A stretch of DNA of 64,000 nt from Bacteroidales bacterium (GTDB taxonomy: Bacteria; Bacteroidota; Bacteroidia; Bacteroidales; UBA932). A model generated the notes under the pieces. That model had not been told where the DNA came from and searched no databases. It saw only the letters and a program-made list of their open reading frames with translations. The position numbers and the translations under genes were made by a program. The stretch spans positions 97,405 through 161,404 of the forward strand of contig JALCST010000004.1 of the NCBI GenBank assembly GCA_022653675.1. Direction: 5' to 3'. Each line of letters opens with the position of its first letter. The first letter of the stretch is position 1. Positions 25,037 through 32,220 of the stretch are shown here, piece after piece.

Positions 25037-27336
25037 GGGAGAGCAATCCGACGAGAGTCCTTCTCGGGCTCTTTTTCGGGATTCTCACTATTTTTACCCT
25101 TGTCACCCTCGTTTCCTATATGTTCACGTGGGCCGATGACCAAAGCCTTTTGGCCGAAGGAAAGGCTTTACTCGGTGATTCCGAACTATTCGCACGTAAC
25201 GGAGGAGGCAAGATTGGCTATTTGTATGCCAACTTTCTTGTCACAAGGCTGTTCGGTTTCGGAGCATTCGTTTTGCCTTTCCTATTTCTCGCCGTCACGA
25301 TTTACTGTCTACGCCTAAGGAAAATCAATATTTGGAGTCTCGTTTTGGTGACCGTATATGGAGCTGTCTCATGCTCCCTTCTGTGTTCTTTCATTTTCAG
25401 TTTCACTTCGTTTGCCAACATGTTCGGCAGCGGTGCCGGAGGCGCGTATGGCGAAGTGGCCGTAAAGTGGCTTGTCTCTATGATAGGGAGAACGGGGACG
25501 GGATGTGTCATAGCATTCCTGTTTTTCGGATGGCTCGTCATGCTTAACCCCAAGATCGCAAGATTGGCTTCCAGTCCATGTGCCATACCGGCTCAAAAGG
25601 AAGAAAATGTAGAAAAACCTAGTCGTAGGGAGCTGAGGCGGCGCAGGAAGAAAGAGAACGAAAACCGTAACCGCGAAGAAGAAGAGGATAAAACAGCCGG
25701 GAACGAAGACGAGAAACCTTCGCCCGTTGAACCGGCAAGCAAATCCGGGGAAGATGGGGTTGATTTCGTAGTTAATAACGGTGAGGAGGCTTTCCTGGCG
25801 GGGATGTCCGAAGACGAGAAGACCAGACTGTTCGATCCGACCAAGACTTTGTCTAGATACAAGAATCCTCCCCTTTCGCTTCTGAACGACTACAAGGATA
25901 AATGGTATGAAGTCTCCTCCGAGGAGCTTCAGAATAACAAGTCCAAGATCGTAAACGCTCTGGCAAATTACAAGATAGAGGTAAAGAAAATTTCCGCCGA
26001 TGTGGGACCTACCGTTACCCTCTATAAGATAATTCCTAGGGAGGGTACGAGAATACGCCAGATAAGAAGCCTTGACGAAGATCTTGCGATGTCGCTGGGG
26101 GCTAAGGGCGTGCGTGTCGTTACCCTGGAGGACTCCGTGGGAATAGAGGTGGCCAATGCCATGTCGAGCATAGTTGCATTGAAAGCCGTGTTGGGTTCTC
26201 AGAAGTTCAGGGATGCGTCTAAGAAGATGGAGCTTCCGATCGCATTGGGTCTTACAGTCACGAAGGAGCCTTTCTTCTTCGACCTTGCAAAGATGCCTCA
26301 CCTGTTGGTTGCCGGTGCTACTGGAATGGGCAAGTCGGTAGGGTTGAATTCCATAATAACTTCCATAATCTACACCAAGCATCCTTCCGAAGTGAAATTC
26401 GTAATGGTCGATCCCAAGAAAGTGGAACTCGCGCAGTACAACAGGATCGAGAACGATTTTCTCGCCAAAATGCCTGATTCCGATCAAGCCATAATAACCG
26501 ATGTGGATAATGTCGTCCGGACCCTCAAATCGCTTTGCGTTGAGATGGATGCAAGGTATGATTTGCTGATGGATGCCGGGGTCCGCAAGATTTCCGAATA
26601 CAACGAGAAATTCCTGAGACGGAAGTTGAACCCCCAGAAAGGACACAGGTATATGCCTTATATAATCGTTATCGTCGACGAGTTCGCAGACCTGCTGATG
26701 ACTGCAGGCCGGGAAGTCGAGGAGCCGATTTGCCGTTTGGCGCAAAAGGCGCGTGCGATCGGTATCCATCTAGTCATAGCTACGCAAAGGCCGACCACGG
26801 ATATAATTACGGGTACCATAAAGGCTAATTTCAACTCACGTATAGCATTCAGGGTGATGTCCTCCGTGGATTCGAAGACCATAATCGACCAAAGTGGTGC
26901 CAACCGTCTCATAGGAAGGGGTGACATGTTGATCATGGGAACCGGGATAGAATTGACCCGTGTGCAATGCGCCTTCATAGATACCGACGAAATAGACAGG
27001 GTTACGGATTATATAAGCAAGCAACAGCAGTATTCAGAGCCTTACCTTCTTCCTGAATATGTGGATGAAAACGACAACTCCGGCGGCCTGGGGACGACGG
27101 ATCTCAGGAAAAGGGACGAGCTGTTCGCCGATGCGGCCAAACTTGTCGTAATGAACCAACAGGGTTCCACTTCTTTGATCCAGCGTAAGATGATGCTCGG
27201 ATATAATCGTGCGGGCAGAATAATGGACCAGCTCGAGGCTGCAGGTATCGTAGGTCCCATGCAGGGTAGCAAGGCGCGTCAGGTTCTGGTCACAGATCTC
27301 GACTCTTTGGACCGCATTTTGCAGAACCTTAATTAA
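25021..27336 (+). CDS. ftsK: DNA translocase FtsK/SpoIIIE
   Basis: 771 residues from a GTG start inside the DUF4290 gene. Four N-terminal membrane segments (about residues 12-36, 68-96, 100-125 and 138-165) anchor it in the inner membrane. A highly charged linker (about 190-245, rich in Arg, Lys and Glu) follows. The motor has Walker A GATGMGKSVGLNS near residue 432 and Walker B YIIVIVDEFADLL near 547, with IATQRPTTDIITG. The C-terminal winged-helix gamma domain (GSTSLIQRKMMLGYNRAGRI) reads polar DNA signals. It pumps chromosome ends apart at the septum and activates dimer resolution. Confidence 0.95.
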   Translation: MEEKLRESNPTRVLLGLFFGILTIFTLVTLVSYMFTWADDQSLLAEGKALLGDSELFARNGGGKIGYLYANFLVTRLFGFGAFVLPFLFLAVTIYCLRLRKINIWSLVLVTVYGAVSCSLLCSFIFSFTSFANMFGSGAGGAYGEVAVKWLVSMIGRTGTGCVIAFLFFGWLVMLNPKIARLASSPCAIPAQKEENVEKPSRRELRRRRKKENENRNREEEEDKTAGNEDEKPSPVEPASKSGEDGVDFVVNNGEEAFLAGMSEDEKTRLFDPTKTLSRYKNPPLSLLNDYKDKWYEVSSEELQNNKSKIVNALANYKIEVKKISADVGPTVTLYKIIPREGTRIRQIRSLDEDLAMSLGAKGVRVVTLEDSVGIEVANAMSSIVALKAVLGSQKFRDASKKMELPIALGLTVTKEPFFFDLAKMPHLLVAGATGMGKSVGLNSIITSIIYTKHPSEVKFVMVDPKKVELAQYNRIENDFLAKMPDSDQAIITDVDNVVRTLKSLCVEMDARYDLLMDAGVRKISEYNEKFLRRKLNPQKGHRYMPYIIVIVDEFADLLMTAGREVEEPICRLAQKARAIGIHLVIATQRPTTDIITGTIKANFNSRIAFRVMSSVDSKTIIDQSGANRLIGRGDMLIMGTGIELTRVQCAFIDTDEIDRVTDYISKQQQYSEPYLLPEYVDENDNSGGLGTTDLRKRDELFADAAKLVVMNQQGSTSLIQRKMMLGYNRAGRIMDQLEAAGIVGPMQGSKARQVLVTDLDSLDRILQNLN

Positions 27337-27351
27337 AAAGGTTGAGCATTT

Positions 27352-27879
27352 ATGAACAAGAAGTTATTAATGTCGGCGCTTTTGGCATTGACCTTTCAGG
27401 CGATGTCTTTTACTGCATCCGCACAGGCTACACCGCAGGAACTGCTCGGACTGTTAGGGTCGATGGGGGCTGCAAGGGTCGAATATTCCTATACCCAATT
27501 GTCATCATCAGGCCCTTCAGTTCAAATGACAGGTCATTGCGATATACAGGAAAACATGTGGAAGGTTTCCAATTCCGACGGCTCGGAATTCTACTGCGAC
27601 GGACAAAGCTTGTGGTACAAATATCCTGGGGAGGTGACTGTTTACAACGTAGATTCGAATTCGGACGATCCCATGCGCAATATAAAGTCTTTCATATTGA
27701 AAAGCACTTTGACGCGTAATGCGACCGGTAACATCGTGCTTACGAAAGACAGGGAAGGAGGGAATATAATCACCCTCGAGATAACCGGCATGAAGAAAAT
27801 TCCGCTGAAAGAGAAATCCTACTATGTTTTCGATACTTCCGAGCTCGGTGACGACTATTACATCACCGATTTAAGATAA
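27352..27879 (+). CDS. LolA-like outer-membrane lipoprotein carrier family protein
   Basis: 175 residues with a signal peptide (ALLALTFQAMSFTASAQA). The mature protein has the half-barrel pattern of LolA/LolB relatives: SYTQLSSSGPSVQMTGHCDI, WKVSNSDGSEFYCDGQSLWY and YPGEVTVYNVDS. It is shorter than E. coli LolA but of normal length for Bacteroidota members annotated as LolA-like or DUF4292-like. It probably carries lipoproteins or other hydrophobic ligands across the periplasm. It starts 15 nt after ftsK and closes that operon before the hairpin at 27882. Confidence 0.78.
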   Translation: MNKKLLMSALLALTFQAMSFTASAQATPQELLGLLGSMGAARVEYSYTQLSSSGPSVQMTGHCDIQENMWKVSNSDGSEFYCDGQSLWYKYPGEVTVYNVDSNSDDPMRNIKSFILKSTLTRNATGNIVLTKDREGGNIITLEITGMKKIPLKEKSYYVFDTSELGDDYYITDLR

Positions 27880-27881
27880 AA

Positions 27882-27914
27882 CGAAAGCCGCGGTTCTCGC
27901 AACCGCGGCTTTCG
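27882..27914. terminator. Strong hairpin between convergent genes, T-tract only on the minus strand
   Basis: CGAAAGCCGCGGTT and AACCGCGGCTTTCG form a perfect 14-bp stem with a 5-base loop. On the plus strand no T run follows. On the minus strand the stem is followed by TTTT (27881-27878). It lies 2 bases after the lolA-like stop and may end transcripts from both sides. Confidence 0.65.
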
Positions 27915-28062
27915 TAAGAATCAAGTTCTACTATTATTCTACTATTATGAGAGGATTTCTCGCTTTCCTCGAGGACAAAGGTAGGAAAGCATAATTTCTA
28001 GTCTGTTGACATTTTGTATTATTTTATGTCTATTTTGTGCAGAATAGTTCAATAAATAGAGT
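27915..28062. other. Intergenic region between the lolA-like hairpin and the methyltransferase gene
   Basis: AT-rich stretch with an imperfect direct repeat of CTACTATTATT near 27928-27948 and no convincing gene. A 15-codon open frame from 27947 (MRGFLAFLEDKGRKA) has no visible support. Nothing else is seen. Confidence 0.4.
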
Positions 28063-29460
28063 TTATATCAATATTCTTCTTGAAGCAGGCATAAGATTGT
28101 TGGTCCTGTTGCCGAGATTTTTTACGAATCCTAAGGGTAATCCTTTGTATATAAGAAGTATATATCCTTTGGGTCGGTCTTTGAAGACTGGATTTCCTTT
28201 TCTAAGGTAAAATAATGCCTCGTCGGTTCCGACTTCCACGCAATCGAATTCAGACTTGTCGAGAAAATCAGGATTGATGTGGGCGAGATCAAATTCCGGA
28301 ATCAAATCTTTTCCCTTCGACATGGCTACGGCTATTCCGCTCCGGACGGTCTTGACCGAGGCTTCAACGGCTGCGACATCTTCGTATATCGCTTTTGGAA
28401 TGGCTTTCAGCAGTTCGCCTTTCATGGAGAAGACCATGTCCCCGGTCACATAACCGCATCTTATATTGCCAATCCTGCTGCCGGCTTCATTCTTTTTTCC
28501 TGAATGTAAACGGGCTGTCCTCTTTGGGGAAATTGACACGTAAGGGTTTTTCCTTACGGCGGAGACGAACTGCCCCTCTCCGCGGATCTTGCCGGGAATG
28601 AATTGGACACCTCCTGCAGATGTGCGTATCGCACCATCGGGGATATTTCCTATATCTATTGTTTCAGCTCCCAATTCGGATGCCATCCATTCAAGATTGC
28701 CGTCATTCTCCAGACGATTGTAAGTACAGGTGGAATAGATCAATGTCCCTCCCTCTTTCAAAGCGGGCCAGATATCGCCCAGAATCCTTTTCTGCCTTGC
28801 GGCGCACAGCCTGACATTCCCTTCGGACCAATCTGAGACGGCTTTCCTTTCCTTCCGGAACATCCCTTCGCCGGAGCAGGGGGCATCGACGAGTATTATG
28901 TCGAAGAATCCGGGAAGTTTCCGGAATGCCGCGGCATCGGAATTGGTGACGACGACATTCGGCTCGCCCCATCGTCCCACATTCTCCACTAGGGAGTTGA
29001 TTCTGGAACTTATGGCTTCGTTGGATACTAGTATGGAATCCGACTTCCCGAGTGAATGCAATACCGCCGCCATGTGGGTGGTTTTGCCGCCTGGAGCGGC
29101 ACAAAGGTCGAGAATGCGCAGTCGTCCGGATATTCCTGATACGGTGTTTTTGAACAGGGTGCCAACGAACATCGAGGATGCGTCCTGGACATAATATGCA
29201 CCGCAATGCAACATGGGATCCAATGTGAAATTTTTTCTGCATGAAAGGTACAGCCCGTCGTCACACCATGGTACGGAACATCCCTCTTTTTCATTGAAAA
29301 TGGTTTGAAAGGCCTTCATGGAGAGCTTGGAGGGATTCCGTCTTACCGATACCTCCGGTTCCTCCGACATTGATGAACTTAAGATACCGGTGTTTTCGCT
29401 GCCCAAAGATTCTTCCGCGAAACGCCAGAACTTCTCCTGTGATGGGAAATCGGGTGTCAA
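28063..29460 (-). CDS. NOL1/NOP2/Sun-type RNA cytosine-C5 methyltransferase (RsmF-like)
   Basis: 465 residues from a TTG start that lies 3 bases after the stop of the upstream gene; no ATG fits. The SAM-binding ILDLCAAPGGKTTHMAAVL, motif IV DAPCSGEGMFRK and motif VI STCTYNRLENDG (the two catalytic Cys) are all present. The C-terminal domain from about residue 300 resembles the RsmF extension. It probably methylates a cytosine of 16S rRNA. It is third in a pyrE-SRPBCC-methyltransferase unit. Which rRNA site is modified cannot be told from sequence. Confidence 0.88.
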   Translation of the reverse strand: MTPDFPSQEKFWRFAEESLGSENTGILSSSMSEEPEVSVRRNPSKLSMKAFQTIFNEKEGCSVPWCDDGLYLSCRKNFTLDPMLHCGAYYVQDASSMFVGTLFKNTVSGISGRLRILDLCAAPGGKTTHMAAVLHSLGKSDSILVSNEAISSRINSLVENVGRWGEPNVVVTNSDAAAFRKLPGFFDIILVDAPCSGEGMFRKERKAVSDWSEGNVRLCAARQKRILGDIWPALKEGGTLIYSTCTYNRLENDGNLEWMASELGAETIDIGNIPDGAIRTSAGGVQFIPGKIRGEGQFVSAVRKNPYVSISPKRTARLHSGKKNEAGSRIGNIRCGYVTGDMVFSMKGELLKAIPKAIYEDVAAVEASVKTVRSGIAVAMSKGKDLIPEFDLAHINPDFLDKSEFDCVEVGTDEALFYLRKGNPVFKDRPKGYILLIYKGLPLGFVKNLGNRTNNLMPASRRILI

Positions 29461-29463
29461 TAT

Positions 29464-29880
29464 TTATAGATTCTGGGTTGAAGCCTTGGCTATCTGTTCG
29501 GTAACATCGTCGATTATCTTTTGGAGCTGTCCGCCGACCATCATTTTCATCATGGGATTCAATTCCGCATCAACCTCCATGTGGAAATTTGTGGAATCGT
29601 CGCTTTCCGAATCGAGACAGATAGAAAACGTAAAGGGGAACAGCTTTGTCTTGTAATCCTTGAAAACGACCCTGGAAAACGGGGTGCGTTCGATTATCTG
29701 AGCTCCCAGATCGATGCCCTTGTAATTGCCTGCTACTTTGTCGGCATCCAGTTCTATCTTATCGAGCGAATCGGAAGGTATGAATTGCCTGAAATTCCTC
29801 AGGTCGGAAAAGGCCGAAAAGATCATTGCAGCAGGCCTTTTTATGTTTATGATTTTGCCGGAAACGTGTTGAGTACTCAT
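29464..29880 (-). CDS. SRPBCC-fold protein (START/polyketide-cyclase-like)
   Basis: 138 residues. The N-terminal KIINIKRPAAMIFSAFSDLR is the first strand-helix of an SRPBCC helix-grip fold. It continues with a central beta sheet (GAQIIERTPFSRVVFKDY) and a long C-terminal helix (MMVGGQLQKIIDDVTEQIAK). Members bind hydrophobic ligands; the ligand here is unknown. It starts 2 nt after pyrE and precedes the methyltransferase by 3 nt. Confidence 0.8.
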   Translation of the reverse strand: MSTQHVSGKIINIKRPAAMIFSAFSDLRNFRQFIPSDSLDKIELDADKVAGNYKGIDLGAQIIERTPFSRVVFKDYKTKLFPFTFSICLDSESDDSTNFHMEVDAELNPMMKMMVGGQLQKIIDDVTEQIAKASTQNL

Positions 29881-29882
29881 AT

Positions 29883-30518
29883 CTATTCCTGCCCCCAGGT
29901 GTCAGGTTTGAATCGCCAGTCTTTCAATATCTCTTCGTCTTTCTTTTTTATGTAACCTCTCGTAAGGGCTTCATCCACCAACGCTTCATAGTTGGAAAGT
30001 GTAAGAAGCTCGATGTTAGCATATTCGAATGCACGGCGAGCCTTGGAGAAGTTATAGGAGAAAATGGCTGCCATTCCCATGACCTCGACGCCGTTTTTTC
30101 TTAATATGTCGACTGCTGAAAGGCTGCTGGATCCCGTCGAAATCAGATCCTCGATGACAGTCACCTTAGAGGAAGGAGGAAGGACCCCCTCTATCTGGGC
30201 GCAAAGCCCGTGATCCTTAGGCTTTGGACGGACGTATACGAAAGGAAGCCCTAGTCTGTCGGCTACGAGTACACCCATCGCGATTGCTCCGGTAGCTACA
30301 CCTGCTATGTAATTGGTGTCGGGGAAATGCTTTTTTATGCAATCCGCCAGAAATAATGCCAGCTGGCTTCTGATTTTCGGGTAGGACAGCATTTTTCTGT
30401 TGTCGCAATAAATAGGAGCTTTCCATCCCGATGCCCAAGTAAAGGGTTTGTCGGGACTGAGTTCAACCGCATTGATGTCGAGCAAATCCTTGGCTACTGT
30501 TTTTTCGACTGAATCCAT
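29883..30518 (-). CDS. pyrE: Orotate phosphoribosyltransferase
   Basis: 211 residues. The PRPP-binding motif VTVIEDLISTGSSSLSAV, the N-terminal FTWASGWKAPIYCDNRKMLS (substrate loop) and VATGAIAMGVLVADRLGLPF are typical. The enzyme makes orotidine 5'-phosphate in pyrimidine synthesis, in the cytoplasm. It is first in its operon. The ATG at 30518 lies 20 bases after a minus-strand TATCTTTG box at 30545-30538, which is half of an inverted repeat shared with the divergent SDR gene. Confidence 0.95.
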   Translation of the reverse strand: MDSVEKTVAKDLLDINAVELSPDKPFTWASGWKAPIYCDNRKMLSYPKIRSQLALFLADCIKKHFPDTNYIAGVATGAIAMGVLVADRLGLPFVYVRPKPKDHGLCAQIEGVLPPSSKVTVIEDLISTGSSSLSAVDILRKNGVEVMGMAAIFSYNFSKARRAFEYANIELLTLSNYEALVDEALTRGYIKKKDEEILKDWRFKPDTWGQE

Positions 30519-30527
30519 CTTATTGTT

Positions 30528-30545
30528 TATCTTTGTGCAAAGATA
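30528..30545. promoter_or_regulatory. Overlapping facing promoters of pyrE and the SDR gene
   Basis: TATCTTTG (plus, 30528-30535), a 2-base spacer and its inverted copy (30538-30545) form a near-perfect 18-bp palindrome. Both arms match TAnnTTTG, each followed by an ATG about 19 bases downstream of the box. The two boxes face each other, so initiation from one would occlude the other. Confidence 0.6.
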
Positions 30546-30553
30546 GCAATTAT

Positions 30554-31360
30554 ATGAAAAACCAAATCATTCTTCTAACCGGGGCTTCGTCTGGGTTCGG
30601 AAAAGCGTCTGCCGAAGCCCTTGCTGAACGGGGACATATCGTCTACGGAACCAGCAGGAGGGAGTTGCCTTCCGGCAAGGTCAGGATGTTGAAACTAGAT
30701 GTGACCGACAGGAATTCCTGCAAGGCTGCAGCCAAACAGGTTATCGACGAGCAGGGACGTATCGACGTGTTGATAAACAATGCCGGAATTGGAATCGGGG
30801 GTGCCGTTGAACTTGCTACGCCTGAAGAGATGGAAAAACAGATGGGTACGAATTTCGGGGGCTGCGTGAACATGTGCAACGCCGTTTTACCTTACATGCG
30901 TGCTGCCAGATGTGGTAAAATAATTAGCTTTAGCTCGATAGCTGGAGTAATGTCAATCCCTTTCCAAGGCTTTTACTCTGCATCCAAATATGCAATAGAA
31001 GGTTATAGCTTGGCATTGAATATGGAAGTGCATCCCTTCGGTATCAAGGTTTGTGTAATAGAACCCGGTGATTTCGCTACGAATTTCACTTCGAGTCGTA
31101 TCAATTCGCAGGCAACGCTGGAAGACAAGGATTACGGTCCGTATTTCAAAAGGGCTTTGGTGGAAATAGAGAAGGAGGAGAACAACGGTTGCAAGCCTTC
31201 GATGATGGCGAAAGCCGTCTGCAGAATCGTCGAACGCCGCAATCCCAAGTTCCACAACAAGGTGGGAGAATTCCTCCAGGTCTCTATGGCAAGATGCAGT
31301 GCATGGATGCCGTTGGCATGGGTCCAGAGGGGTCTTAGGTTTTATTACAAAATAGATTAG
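30554..31360 (+). CDS. Short-chain dehydrogenase/reductase
   Basis: 268 residues from ATG 30554. The cofactor motif LLTGASSGFGKASAEALAER, the NNAGIGIGG motif, the catalytic Ser of SFSSIAGVMS and Tyr-x3-Lys of FYSASKYAIEGYS are present. The segment VCVIEPGDFATNF follows them. This is a classical SDR of the 17-beta-HSD-like group; the substrate is not predictable. A NUDIX gene begins 3 nt after the stop, so the two share a transcript that ends at the terminator at 32000. Confidence 0.9.
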   Translation: MKNQIILLTGASSGFGKASAEALAERGHIVYGTSRRELPSGKVRMLKLDVTDRNSCKAAAKQVIDEQGRIDVLINNAGIGIGGAVELATPEEMEKQMGTNFGGCVNMCNAVLPYMRAARCGKIISFSSIAGVMSIPFQGFYSASKYAIEGYSLALNMEVHPFGIKVCVIEPGDFATNFTSSRINSQATLEDKDYGPYFKRALVEIEKEENNGCKPSMMAKAVCRIVERRNPKFHNKVGEFLQVSMARCSAWMPLAWVQRGLRFYYKID

Positions 31361-31363
31361 GAA

Positions 31364-31990
31364 ATGGTAAGGATATATTTCGGACACAGGTCCCTTGATG
31401 TTTGCCACATAATGGATAAGAGCGTAAGGGATCCCAATGCCGTTTTTCTTTGCGGGGCTACCTTTGCCCAGCTTCGCAAGCTTCCGGAATGGTTCGAAAA
31501 GAGAGCTACCGTACATCGTCTCGTGGTCACTTCCAAAAATCCGGACAAGACCTTGGAAATCCTATCCGAAGCGTTCAATGTGGAAGTCGCGGGAGGTGGA
31601 CTGGTCCATGACGCCGGCGGGAATTATCTGCTGATGCGCCGCCGCGGAGTCTGGGATTTGCCAAAGGGGCACCTTGAAAAAGGGGAAAGTTTGGAAGAGT
31701 GTGCACTGAGGGAGGTTCGCGAGGAAACAGGTTTGTCAGGGCTTGCCTTAGGACCGATCCTATGCGTTACCCATCATACATACCGGCTGAACGGGGTGCT
31801 CTCCATGAAAAATACCAGTTGGTTTTCCATGAAATACGATGGCGTTTCAATTCCGGTTCCCCAGACGGAAGAGGATATAACATCCGTGGAATGGAAAAGC
31901 GCCTCGGAAGCCCGTATCTGTTTTAAAAATACTTATCCTTCTGTATTGGAGGTGTTTACCGCTTACGATAAGAGCTTTTGCGAGATATGA
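31364..31990 (+). CDS. NUDIX hydrolase
   Basis: 208 residues. A complete Nudix box, [23 protein letters not shown] (quoted in two parts: [12 protein letters not shown] and [11 protein letters not shown]), lies near residues 104-126, after [13 protein letters not shown]. The N-terminal 75 residues ([18 protein letters not shown]) are an extra domain without a motif I recognise. The enzyme hydrolyses a nucleoside diphosphate linked to another group; the substrate is unknown. Bacteroidota often carry such two-part NUDIX proteins. Confidence 0.88.
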   Translation: MVRIYFGHRSLDVCHIMDKSVRDPNAVFLCGATFAQLRKLPEWFEKRATVHRLVVTSKNPDKTLEILSEAFNVEVAGGGLVHDAGGNYLLMRRRGVWDLPKGHLEKGESLEECALREVREETGLSGLALGPILCVTHHTYRLNGVLSMKNTSWFSMKYDGVSIPVPQTEEDITSVEWKSASEARICFKNTYPSVLEVFTAYDKSFCEI

Positions 31991-31999
31991 TATTTTTTG

Positions 32000-32027
32000 A
32001 AAAATACGTAATTCTACGTATTTTTTT
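32000..32027 (+). terminator. Rho-independent terminator of the SDR-NUDIX unit
   Basis: AAAAATACGTA and TACGTATTTTT form an 11-bp perfect stem with loop ATTC, running into a T tract to 32027. It starts 9 bases after the NUDIX stop. Confidence 0.8.
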
Positions 32028-32043
32028 ATCTAAATAGCGTATA

Positions 32044-32051
32044 TATATTTG
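32044..32051 (+). promoter_or_regulatory. Candidate -7 promoter element of an orphan transcript
   Basis: TATATTTG matches TAnnTTTG. No gene of normal size follows on this strand; the transcript would run into the leader-like hairpins at 32058-32143 and then antisense to the 3' end of the helicase gene. Confidence 0.45.
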
Positions 32052-32057
32052 CAGTTG

Positions 32058-32166
32058 AAAGATTAGCGCTGATTAGCAACTAGGCCGAAATCTTTTATAA
32101 CTTCACAAGGCTCCTGGAAACAAAGAACGTTTCTGGGAGCCTTGCTACTTAACCTAAACTTAAACT
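32058..32166 (+). ncRNA. Candidate structured RNA or orphan leader
   Basis: Downstream of the box at 32044 lie two hairpins. The first pairs AAAGATT (32058-32064) with AATCTTT (32089-32095) and encloses GCT-GATT-AGC. The second pairs AAGGCTCC (32107-32114) with GGAGCCTT (32136-32143) and extends by GGAAAC against GTTTCT. No T run follows. The region reads like a 5' leader because an ATG follows at 32167 after a typical A/T-rich spacer. I do not recognise the RNA family. Confidence 0.4.
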
Positions 32167-32220
32167 ATGAAAAACTTCGTAGAAAAAACTGCAATTACTG
32201 TGCCAAAACTTATAAAATGA
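32167..32220 (+). CDS. Possible 17-residue small ORF or gene remnant after the orphan leader
   Basis: ATG 32167 opens a 17-codon frame (MKNFVEKTAITVPKLIK) whose end overlaps the last codons of the minus-strand helicase gene. It is placed exactly where a coding start is expected after the hairpins. It could be a real small protein, a truncated gene, or chance. No family is recognised. Confidence 0.25.
   Translation: MKNFVEKTAITVPKLIK

Noticed and set aside
25369..26769. 466-residue minus-strand open frame inside ftsK
   Set aside because: Antisense to a clear FtsK with all motor motifs; its composition is that of a reverse-complement shadow.
27947..27994. 15-codon frame between the lolA-like gene and the methyltransferase gene
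   Set aside because: No ribosome site, promoter or conservation evidence is visible; length is within chance expectation.
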